In this document: positions 56,842 to 64,000 of the stretch, piece by piece
Numbering within the stretch: the first letter of the stretch is position 1
How the letters are laid out: each line of letters begins with the position of its first letter
Assembly (NCBI RefSeq): GCF_016458235.1
Contig: NZ_JAEMHK010000009.1
Coordinates: 124,001 to 188,000 of the forward strand
Direction: 5' to 3'
DNA from: Geomonas propionica
GTDB lineage: Bacteria > Desulfobacterota > Desulfuromonadia > Geobacterales > Geobacteraceae
DNA: 64,000 nt
Program-made: the position numbers and the translations under genes
Notes under the pieces: generated by a model
What the model was told of the DNA's origin: nothing
Seen by the model: the letters and a program-made list of their open reading frames with translations, nothing else
Databases searched by the model: none

Positions 56842-58257
56842 GTGAAAACAGACCTTTTTGCCAGCATCGTCGCCAATCTCTCCGACGGGATCTATGTCAT
56901 CCAACACGACCGGGCGATCTTCTTGAACCAGCGCTTTGGCGAGATCTTCGGCTACCGGGACCACGAGAGCCTGATCGGCTGCGACATGTTCGCCAAGGTC
57001 TACCCGGACTGGCAGAGCGTCGACCTGTTCCGCAAGGTCCACGAGCAGCTCCTGTCCGGCAACTACGAGAAGATTTCCTGGGGGCAGCCCTCGTCCAAGG
57101 TGGACGGCACCCCCTTCTGGATCGAGGTCGAGGCGCGCCTGATCGAGGTGCAGGGGGAGCCCGCCATTTTCGGCACCTTCCTGGACCGCACCGACTGCAA
57201 GCTGATCGGTGAGGCGATGCACGCCTCCCAGGAGACGCTGCGCCTTTTGCTGGACGCCATGGAGGACCGGGTCTACGTGGTCACCGACGACTACCGCCTG
57301 GTGTACGCCAACCGCAAGATGCGGGCGGCCCTGCGCGGTGAGATGGAAAAGGAGTACTGCTACAAGCTCTGCCGCGGCCTGGATGAGCCGTGCGAGGACT
57401 GCTCCACCGACCATGTCTTCATCTCGGAGCGTCCCATGCAAAAGGAATACTTCAACCAACTGGCCCAGTGCTGGTATTCGGTCATCGAGCTGCCGGTGCG
57501 CATGCCGGGCATCGACCGCCCCACCAAGCTCGCCGTGGCCCGCGACATCACCGAGCGCAAGGAGGCAGAGGAAAAGGTCCGCGCCCTGTCGCACCGGCTC
57601 ATCAACGTCCAGGAGGACGAGAGAAAGCACCTCTCCCGGGAACTGCACGACGACCTGGGGCAGCGCCTGAACGCGGCCAAGATCGCCGTGGACCTGTTGG
57701 CGCAGGACCTATCGTCGACGCCCGGGGACATCGCCCTGCGCCTGGGGCAGCTCTCCCAGATGCTCAAGGGGGGAGTGGAGAGCGTGCGCCACCTGAGCGC
57801 CGGCCTGCGTCCCACTTCGCTGGAACGGCTGGGGCTGGTCGAGGCGATCCGCAACGACTGCGACCAGTTGGTCGGCCGCCGCGGTCTCAGGGTCGATTTC
57901 ACCCACCACGGCATGGAGGGGGTGCGGCTTTCCCAAGACGCCGAGATCAACCTGTACCGCGTGGTGCAGGAGGCGCTCAACAACGTGGTCAAGCACGCCG
58001 GGGCGACCGAGGTGGGGATCCAGCTGGTGGCCTCGTACCCGATCGTCAGGATGCGCATCCGGGACAACGGCGCCGGCTTCGATCCCGCCTCGTGCAAGGG
58101 TAAGCGCTGCGATGGGCTGGGGCTGGTGGGTATGGCGGAGCGGGTGGACCTGCTGCACGGCTCCTTCAAGATCCACTCCAATCCCGGCATGGGGACCCGG
58201 CTCACCGTGGAGATCCCCATCGCGGACGACGCCGAAGGCGAGCCGGCGAGGAAATAA
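56842..58257 (+). CDS. Soluble NarX/DegS-type histidine kinase with two PAS domains
   Basis: 471 residues. PAS 1 (about 5-115), PAS 2 (about 130-240) containing four close cysteines (C173, C177, C184, C187 in YCYKLCRGLDEPCEDC) that could bind a metal or sense redox state, then HisKA_3 with phospho-acceptor His269 in ERKHLSRELHDDLGQRL and a HATPase (EALNNVVKHAGAT, DNGAGFD, GLGLVGMAERV). No membrane helix. GTG 56842 is chosen for AGAGGACCAC. It pairs with the NarL-type regulator 57 bases downstream, and both sit between two large cytochrome genes, which suggests redox control of electron transfer (inference). Confidence 0.85.
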   Translation: MKTDLFASIVANLSDGIYVIQHDRAIFLNQRFGEIFGYRDHESLIGCDMFAKVYPDWQSVDLFRKVHEQLLSGNYEKISWGQPSSKVDGTPFWIEVEARLIEVQGEPAIFGTFLDRTDCKLIGEAMHASQETLRLLLDAMEDRVYVVTDDYRLVYANRKMRAALRGEMEKEYCYKLCRGLDEPCEDCSTDHVFISERPMQKEYFNQLAQCWYSVIELPVRMPGIDRPTKLAVARDITERKEAEEKVRALSHRLINVQEDERKHLSRELHDDLGQRLNAAKIAVDLLAQDLSSTPGDIALRLGQLSQMLKGGVESVRHLSAGLRPTSLERLGLVEAIRNDCDQLVGRRGLRVDFTHHGMEGVRLSQDAEINLYRVVQEALNNVVKHAGATEVGIQLVASYPIVRMRIRDNGAGFDPASCKGKRCDGLGLVGMAERVDLLHGSFKIHSNPGMGTRLTVEIPIADDAEGEPARK

Positions 58258-58314
58258 CGGCCAGGGGCGGGGTTCGACCCGCCAGGCCTAACTGCAATGC
58301 AATGAGGAGGGGAG

Positions 58315-58989
58315 ATGGCAGCTAAGAGCCGTGTGATCATCGTGGATGACCATCCGCTGTTCCGGGACGGGCTGAAGAGCCTGATCGCCAGGAGCACCAA
58401 GTACGAAACGGTCGGCGAGGCCGGCAGCGGCGAGGAGGCCCTCCGCCTGGCGCAGGAGCTCGCCCCCGACCTGATGACCATGGACGTTTCCCTGCCGGAC
58501 ATGAGCGGCATCGAGGCGACCAGGAAGATCGTCCAGTCGCTTCCCTCGGTGAAGATCCTGATGCTCAGCATGTACCAGAACCTCGAGTACGCCACCGACT
58601 CCTTCAAGGCCGGCGCGCGCGGCTACATCGTCAAGGAGGCCACCAGCGACCGGCTCATCGAGGCCATGGACGCGCTCTCCCAGGGGGAGCACTTCCTGGA
58701 CGGGCAGCTCTCCGGCGACATGGTGATCCGGCACCTCTCCGGGCAGGGAAAGGACGGCGCCGTGCAGGACGCCCGCTACGCGCTTCTCTCCGCCCGGGAG
58801 CAGCAGGTGATGCGCCTGGTGGCCGAGGGGGGCTCCTCCCGCAGCATCGCCGAACAGCTCCAGGTGAGCGCGAAGACCGTGGAGAACCACCGCACCAACC
58901 TGATGAAGAAGCTGGACGTGCACAGCCGCATCGAGCTGGTGCGCTACGCCGCGCGCCTGGGCCTCATCGACCTGGAGCAGTGGAAATAG
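58315..58989 (+). CDS. NarL/FixJ-type response regulator
   Basis: 224 residues. Receiver with acidic pocket VIIVDDHPLFRDGLK, phospho-acceptor Asp57 in LMTMDVSLPDMSG and Lys in GYIVKEATSD; C-terminal LuxR-type helix-turn-helix LSAREQQVMRLVAEGGSSRS with AEQLQVSAKTVENHRTNLMK. It is the partner of the upstream kinase. GAGGAGGGGAG precedes the ATG. The nearest plausible targets are the flanking cytochrome genes; the operators at 59004 and 59036 begin 15 bases after its stop, but whether it binds them is unknown. Confidence 0.9.
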   Translation: MAAKSRVIIVDDHPLFRDGLKSLIARSTKYETVGEAGSGEEALRLAQELAPDLMTMDVSLPDMSGIEATRKIVQSLPSVKILMLSMYQNLEYATDSFKAGARGYIVKEATSDRLIEAMDALSQGEHFLDGQLSGDMVIRHLSGQGKDGAVQDARYALLSAREQQVMRLVAEGGSSRSIAEQLQVSAKTVENHRTNLMKKLDVHSRIELVRYAARLGLIDLEQWK

Positions 58990-59003
58990 AACGACCACCT
59001 TCC

Positions 59004-59051
59004 TAGGGCAAATACCCCACCCTTGTCCGCGACGGTGGGGTGTTTGCCCCA
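59004..59051. promoter_or_regulatory. Two TGGG-N8-CCCA operators upstream of selenocytochrome candidate 2
   Basis: TAGGGCAAATACCCCA at 59004-59019 and TGGGGTGTTTGCCCCA at 59036-59051, centres 32 bases apart (three helical turns). The pair also forms one large inverted repeat (GGGCAAATACCCCACC with GGTGGGGTGTTTGCCC) that could fold as a terminator after the response regulator gene. Confidence 0.55.
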
Positions 59052-59158
59052 GTTTTTCAGACCACCGACCCTAAAGCCTCACCCCGCCCGACACCATTTC
59101 TTTTTGCAACCTCCCGTTTTAACTCGCTTCACCCGCATAATGCCAACACCCCAGAACA

Positions 59159-59175
59159 TGGGTACGCTTCCTGCT
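59159..59175 (+). promoter_or_regulatory. Sigma-54-like promoter candidate of selenocytochrome candidate 2
   Basis: TGGGTACGCTTCCTGCT keeps GG-N10-GC with TACG after GG and CTGCT at -12. The leader to the ATG would be about 140 bases, like those at 40365 and 49092; the operators lie about 110 bases upstream. Confidence 0.4.
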
Positions 59176-59326
59176 ATGCACCCGGTCAACAGGTTCGGCT
59201 CTCTACCGTTCCCGCGGAAGTCACGCACCGCACCCCGGTTCCCCCACCGGGGAACCCGGCGTGCTTGCTATCGGTCGCCCGTGCTGTGCGACTTGCAATG
59301 GCAAAGATCTTTCAAGGAGGCTACCA

Positions 59327-62300
59327 ATGCACCACTCGAGGAAAAAGGTCGTCAAGTCGGCCGCCATATCCTCCGCAGTCCTGTTAGGGCTCGCGGCAGG
59401 GTCGGCGCTGGCCGCTACCGGCGACCACACCAACATCATCCTTAAAGACTGGCAGGGCCAGGAGATCGCCCGTCCGCTGGACGGCAGCGCGGCTCCCGCC
59501 TACAGCGTGAAGCAAACCTGCTTCGGCACCAACAACGGTGTCGCCTGCCATGGCAACAGCACCGTCGGCAACGCGAAGTTCAGCTACGACGACATCGAAA
59601 GGCACAGCTACCACACCCAGCTGGGCGCCAACGAGTTCAAGGGCTTCAACCCGGCCAACCCCGACGCCTACAACCCCTACACCGGATCCGGCGACAAGTG
59701 GCGTCCGGGCGCAGGCCCCCAGGGCAAGAACTGGGTGCAGAGCCCGGGCCACTTCGGGAGCTGGTGACCGCCCTCCGCTCGCCAGTTGGCGAGAGCATAT
59801 AAAGACGGCGCAGGCGCAAGCTACAGCGGCAGCACCAACCAGTTCGTGACCGTTCCCTTCGGCAGCGTGCTGGTCGATGCCACCAACCCCGGCGCGGGCC
59901 AGCAGGCCAACCCCACCGGCAAGTTCTTCGAAATCTTCTCCTTCGGCGCCGACACCGGTGCCGGTCAGCTCGCTTACAAGCAGAAGGTGGACAACTCCAA
60001 CGCGGGCGTCATGCGCGACTGCGCCGAGTGCCACGTCGGCGGCGGCATGAACGAGTACGCCTACGCCAACATGCCGACCGCGGCCTACGATCCGGCCGCC
60101 CGTACCTCCCTGCGCAGCTTCGACTTCGGCACCGCGGTCACCGCCTGGAACTACTTCGTCGACATCTTCAACACCGACGTGACCAAGCGCGGCGACGTAG
60201 TCAAGCAGGACTACGCCCAGACCGGCGTCCTGGAGATGGACTGCCTCATGTGCCACCAGACCGGCTACGACTGGGCGGCTCGCAAGGAAGCGGTACGCAA
60301 GGGCGAGTTTGACGCATCCCGCGCCGTCGGCGCCAAGCTGGTCAACAGCGTCGCCAGCGGCACCCAGGTCTTCTACAACTACACCGCCGTCAAGACCAAC
60401 GCCACCGGCAAGCTCTACGTCGACCTGAGCAGCACCCTGAACAGCAAGCCCACCTCCTCCAACTGTGCCTCCTGCCACCAGTCGCAGTACAACGTCGACT
60501 GGAAGAAGCGTGGCGAACAGTGGCTGGAAGGGCAGGAAGTCCACTACAGCCTTGGCTGCATGGCCTGCCACCAGCGCAAGGACGTGACCAACCCGCAAGT
60601 CGGCACCTCCGGTCTGGTCACCGATGCCAAGCTCGGCCTGTGCGATCCCGCCAAGGGTGGGGCTTCTGATTTCGATGCCATGTGGAACAAGCTTGACACC
60701 GTCAACTTCAAACATTGCACCGATTGCCACGAGCCGACCGGCACCCCGGCCTGGCCGACCTACGGCGCTCCCAATTCCGAGAACGCCCACACCACCAAGG
60801 GGCTGAACGCCAAGATTGCCTTCGACAAGAACGGCGCTCCGGCCAGCCACATGGAAATCATGGACTGCACCGCCTGCCACATCAACAAGAACTTCGATGG
60901 CGGCGCCATGGTTGACGGCACCGGTGCCGACCTGGAAGGGCGCGTGGCGCTGCACGACGAGCCGCAGGTCGCCCGCGACATGAAAGGCACCGACGGCAAC
61001 GCGCTGTACTGGAACAACGGCAAGCTCTATGGGGCCAACCTCTTGACCTCCTCGTTCCTGCGCGACATGAACGGCATGGATGCCGCCAACTTCGGCCTCG
61101 ACGGCAACAACGACGGCCGCAACGCCGGCATGGATACCCTGCTGCAGACCCACATCAACGACCTGAACAACGCCGTGGGCGCCAAAGCGGTGACCATGGA
61201 GAAAAATGCCGACGGCAGCTGGGTCAACGAGGCAGAGATGTCCGCCCTCTACGCCAGGATCAACGGCGACAGCACCGGCACCGCCTCCGCCGGCGATCAG
61301 ACCAAGCTTTCCGGCGGTCTGAAGCAGCTTCTGGGCATCAGCGACGCCAACAACGACTACAAGCTGATCCCGAAATTGTCCGTCCTGATGGTCCCCTTCA
61401 AGGCGAGCCACAACATCGCCCGCACCGCCACCATGGCGTGGGGTAAAGGCGGCTGCTCCGACTGCCACGGCGACAAGAAAGGGTTCTACAACGGCGCCTA
61501 CCCGATCCTCGGCAACATGAGCGGCGTCGACAGCAACGGCAAGAACAAGTTCCGCTTCTACTCCAACCAGGTCACCACCTTCACCAAGGTCAACGGCCTG
61601 GCCGACACCACCGACTCTCACCCGAGCGTCGTCACCAAGAAGGGCGACAGGACCGTACCGGTCACCCTGCTGACCAAGTTCGACGGCCCGTATGTCAACA
61701 ACACCCTCGCCGTCGACAACCAGACCCTGCGCAACATCGACAGGAGCGAGGTGATCTACGAGGCGACCTTCCAGGCCCGCGACACCGCCTGGTACACCGC
61801 CATCACCGGTGCCGCCCCGGCCGCTTCCTGCTCCGGCCCGACCAGCCCGTTCTACTGCGCCACCCCGACCGGTGTCAGCACCCAGGATGCCGTGAAGTCC
61901 AAGGCGACCTCCACCAAGGGTTGGCTGCTCAAGGTCGAGGTACGTCCGGCCGGTGATGCCAGCGTGAACAGCATCACCTTCCGCACCGCTCAGCTCGGCA
62001 AGGACAACGCCACCACCATGGCTGAAGTCGTGGCTGCACTGCCGGCAAGCTTCACCACCAACCCCGACTTCACCGTCACCGAGGCGGGCGGGGCACTCAC
62101 CATCACCGCCGCAGCAGGCAAGGAGATCCGTATCTCCTCGCAGACCGACTCCGGCCCGCTTGGGCTCAAGGGCAAGGTCTACAAGGCCGACCCGATCGTG
62201 CGCGGCGGCAACAGCTACGCCACCCGTGACGCCTATGTCGGCTACCTGAACACCCTGACCAGCCCGGCGGCATTCGGCATCGGTATCGACCCGGTCGCCT

Positions 62301-62833
62301 CCATCAACCCCATCGCCGACGCCAGCGCCATCGACCTCGGCGTGCAGGTGAAGCAAAGCGTCGACGTCGCCCTGTCCGCTCCCGCGGCACAGACCAACGG
62401 CGGCATCGAGGTGGGCAACGTGACCTACGCCTGGAGCAGCAGCGACGGCGTGGTCACCAGCCCGAGCTCCAGGACCGCGGCCAGCGTCAAGTTCGCCACC
62501 CTGGGCACCAAGACCATCACCCTCACGGTAACCGATGAAGAGGGCAAGGTCAGCCGGACCAGCACCAACGTCACGGTCATCCTGCCGCCGATCACCATCG
62601 GCTGGGATGGCGTCAACGACATCGCCACCTTCACGAACTTCCCCGTGGGCACCGCCTCCGTGAAAGTCGCCTGGGGCGACGGTTTCAGCACCACCAAGAG
62701 CGGCACCGCCGTTATCGACCCGCTCAACGTGAAACACCTGTATTCGACCGGCACCGCCAAGACCATCAAGTTCTACTGCTATAACGGAACTGGCGCGCAG
62801 ATCGGCTACCAGCAGGCGACCATCACCCCCTAA
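59327..62833 (+). CDS. Octaheme c-type cytochrome with in-frame UGA (probable selenocysteine 147) and PKD-like C-terminus
   Basis: 1168 residues if UGA 59765-59767 is Sec; otherwise it is split into 59327-59767 and an unsupported frame from 59786, in the same phase. Signal peptide ends SALA-ATGD. CFGTNNGVACH (CX8CH) precedes the UGA; seven CxxCH follow: CAECH, CLMCH, CASCH, CMACH, CTDCH, CTACH, CSDCH. Blocks NHLDV-like MEIMDCTACH and CSDCHGDKKGFYNG match the paralogs, and the last 200 residues (PKD-like, VKVAWGDGFSTTKSG) are very close to candidate 1. UGA context: H-F-G-S-W-U-P-P-S-A-R-Q-L-A. AAGGAGGCTACCA precedes the ATG. Confidence 0.8.
59768..59793 (+). promoter_or_regulatory. Candidate bacterial SECIS after UGA 59765
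   Basis: CTCGCC (59778-59783), loop AGTT, GGCGAG (59788-59793). The loop begins 16 bases after the UGA, identical in spacing to the one at 49713 although the stem bases differ by compensating changes. Confidence 0.6.
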
Positions 62834-62862
62834 TGGGGCCAAGCTGAATCCATGTTGAACCC

Positions 62863-62894
62863 GGCCCGGAGGAGCGATCCTCCGGGCCTTTTTT
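62863..62894 (+). terminator. Terminator after selenocytochrome candidate 2
   Basis: GGCCCGGAGGA-GCGA-TCCTCCGGGCC then six T. Confidence 0.9.
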
Positions 62895-62897
62895 CGC

Positions 62898-62926
62898 TTG
62901 ACCGTATCCGGTTTTCCGGATATGTT
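62898..62926 (+). promoter_or_regulatory. arsR promoter with embedded operator
   Basis: TTGACC (62898-62903), a 17-base spacer, TATGTT (62921-62926). The spacer holds the palindrome ATCCGG-TTTT-CCGGAT (62906-62921), an ideal place for repressor binding. The transcription start would fall at about 62933, on the ATG. Confidence 0.65.
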
Positions 62927-62933
62927 TTCCCGC

Positions 62934-63335
62934 ATGGAAAACTTAGCGCTCCTGTTTCAGTCTCTCGACGATCAGACCCGCCTGCGCCTTTTGGCGCTCC
63001 TCATCGAAGCCGGGGAATTGTGCGTCTGCGATCTGGTGGCCGTGCTCAAACTCCCCCAGTCGACCGTTTCCCGCCAGCTCGGCATCCTGAAAAGCGCCGG
63101 CTGGGTGCAGGGGAGGCGGGTGGGGGCCTGGAACCATTACTCCATCGCCACCTCGCTCGAGCCGGTGCAGCAGTTCCTGATGCCGGTCTTGCGCAACTTC
63201 CTGCTGGTCACGGAAACGGCGCGGGAGGACCTGGTGCGGCTGCGGCAACGCCGCGATCCGGCCTGCTGTTCCGGCGGGGTTGCATCCAAAAAAACGGATA
63301 CTGCGGGGCGCGCCCCCGGGGAGGAACAGTCATGA
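62934..63335 (+). CDS. ArsR/SmtB family metalloregulator, co-transcribed with hgcA
   Basis: 133 residues. The winged helix has the ArsR metal-sensing helix ELCVCDLVAVL (two cysteines, without the third of E. coli ArsR), recognition helix LPQSTVSRQLGILKSAGWV and wing RRVGAWNHYSI. A C-terminal Cys-Cys pair (DPACCSGG) could complete a thiolate site for As(III) or another thiophilic metal. It has no ribosome site, and its promoter predicts a leaderless message, so ATG 62934 is preferred over ATG 62922. Its stop overlaps the hgcA ATG. ArsR-like genes beside hgcA are known in mercury methylators. Confidence 0.85.
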   Translation: MENLALLFQSLDDQTRLRLLALLIEAGELCVCDLVAVLKLPQSTVSRQLGILKSAGWVQGRRVGAWNHYSIATSLEPVQQFLMPVLRNFLLVTETAREDLVRLRQRRDPACCSGGVASKKTDTAGRAPGEEQS

Positions 63336-64000
63336 GCGAAGAGACCCAGATGCGCCGCTTCAAGAAGATCGAGATGAAAAAGCCTGCTTCCTCCTCTTGC
63401 GCGTCGGAACTCGGAGCGAACCCCGATGCGCCCCCCTGCTGAGGCCCTCCCACCTCCGCCGGCGGCGGAGAGATCACCGATCAAGTCCCCGGTTTCCTCG
63501 GCTGGGTTGCCGCGGGAAGTCGTCGGGCGCCGCGCATCAGCGGCAGCCTGACCTGGGCCGACCACTGGGGCGCCTGCCTGGCGCGCTGGGGGATCAACAG
63601 GATGACCTTCATGGTCCCGCCGGGCCTCTACGCCATCGGCACACCCGACGCGCAGGCGCCGGTCGTGGTGACCGCCAACTACAAGATGAGCTACGACATC
63701 GTGCGCCGGGCCCTGTCTGGCAGAAACGTCTGGCTCCTGGTCCTGGAAACCTACGGCATCAACGTCTGGTGCGCGGCAGGGAAGGGGACCTTCGGCACAG
63801 GCGAACTGGTGCGCCGCATCGAAGCGAGCGGTCTCGCCCAGGCCGTCAGCCATCGGCGCCTGATCCTCCCCATCCTGGGAGCGGCCGGGGTGTCGGCGCA
63901 CCGGGTCAAGCAGAGAAGCGGCTTCGAGGTCGTCTACGCCACCGTGCGTGCGGACGATCTCCCGGCTTACTTGGACCAGGGCGGCACCGCCACCCCTGCC
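63332..64000 (+). CDS. hgcA: HgcA, mercury-methylation corrinoid protein, with in-frame UGA (probable selenocysteine 37); runs off the window
   Basis: 223 codons to the window edge. The diagnostic cap-helix motif GINVWCAAGKGTFGT is intact with the Co-coordinating Cys at about 147, as are PPGLYAIGTPDAQAPVVVTANYK-type blocks read as PGLYAIGTPD and VVVTANYKMSYD. HgcA donates a methyl group to Hg(II) from its corrinoid; HgcB would lie beyond the window. The ATG at 63332 has GGGGAGGAACAGTC and overlaps the arsR stop. Codon 37 is UGA (63440-63442), in A-P-P-C-U-G-P-P. No ATG, GTG or TTG occurs in frame after it until 63599, well inside the conserved core, so the UGA must be read through. The membrane domain is not in the window. 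Confidence 0.85.
63443..63470 (+). promoter_or_regulatory. Candidate bacterial SECIS after the hgcA UGA
   Basis: CTCCGCC (63454-63460), loop GGC, GGCGGAG (63464-63470): a 7-bp stem. The loop GG falls 19-20 bases after the UGA, the same distance as in the E. coli fdhF SECIS (from memory). Confidence 0.65.

Noticed and set aside
59004-59051. Simple terminator after the response regulator gene
   Set aside because: The inverted repeat could terminate, but each arm is itself a 16-bp palindrome matching sites before other cytochrome genes, and the T-run is weak; treated mainly as operators.
59786-62833. Independent gene starting at TTG 59786
   Set aside because: Same reasons: inside the hairpin, no ribosome site, no export signal, and in phase with the upstream frame.
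63332-63442. Separate 36-residue Cys-ended peptide gene between arsR and hgcA
   Set aside because: Considered first because of its good ribosome site, but it is in phase with the hgcA core, which has no start of its own, so it is the hgcA N-terminus up to the UGA.

Overview
The window comes from a GC-rich, dissimilatory metal-reducing deltaproteobacterium of the Geobacter/Geomonas/Citrifermentans type (family-level inference). The evidence is the density of secreted multiheme c-type cytochromes, a beta-barrel/NHL-lipoprotein/cytochrome cluster, GEMM-I riboswitches of the Geobacter kind, a pst-pho locus with two PstS proteins, and the start of an hgcA (mercury-methylation) gene behind an arsR-type regulator.

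Layout. 0-9 kb: ordinary chromosomal genes (PAS sensor fragment, lipoproteins, Spy-like protein, OFA-type MFS transporter, TadG-like protein, DUF309, secreted beta-carbonic anhydrase, TauE/SafE permease with DUF1634 partner, outer-membrane barrel behind a sigma-54-like promoter and a terminator). 9.1-12.4 kb: a small degraded island inserted in an initiator tRNA gene, bounded by a 45-bp duplication of the tRNA 3' end. It carries a GEMM-I riboswitch cut off from its gene by MITE-like insertions, a PEP-CTERM protein, an AT-rich methyltransferase and a transposase stub. 12.5-24.7 kb: phosphate regulon (extra PhoB, pstS2, phoU, pstBAC, divergent pstS1, phoR-phoB) surrounding a partner-switching module (SpoIIE-type phosphatase, kinase-like ATPase, STAS protein, a 48-residue ORF). 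24.8-37.3 kb: histidine kinase, an Ig-repeat diheme surface protein behind two tandem cGAMP-type riboswitches, Lrp/ald, a TonB receptor with a substrate-binding protein, and a hybrid kinase.

37.4-62.9 kb: extracellular electron-transfer region. A PpiC-type foldase faces a cytochrome with about 15 hemes; then a tetraheme cytochrome, NHL lipoprotein, pentaheme lipoprotein, outer-membrane barrel, second NHL lipoprotein and an 11-12-heme cytochrome, which look like a trans-outer-membrane electron conduit. Three large paralogous octaheme cytochromes with PKD-like C-termini follow, with a NarX/NarL-type two-component system between the second and third. A 16-bp TGGG-N8-CCCA palindrome recurs upstream of four cytochrome units, in most cases ahead of a sigma-54-like promoter.

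The most striking result is probable UGA recoding in three genes. Two of the three large cytochromes and hgcA each contain a single in-frame UGA, with no frame change and homologous sequence on both sides. Each UGA is followed 16-18 nt later by the G-containing loop of a GC-rich 6-7 bp hairpin, the geometry of a bacterial SECIS. In the third cytochrome paralog the matching codon is serine. In hgcA no ATG, GTG or TTG lies between the UGA and the conserved core, so HgcA can only be made whole from the upstream ATG, giving a Cys-Sec pair. I therefore annotate these as candidate selenoproteins. Whether this has been described before cannot be judged from sequence alone.
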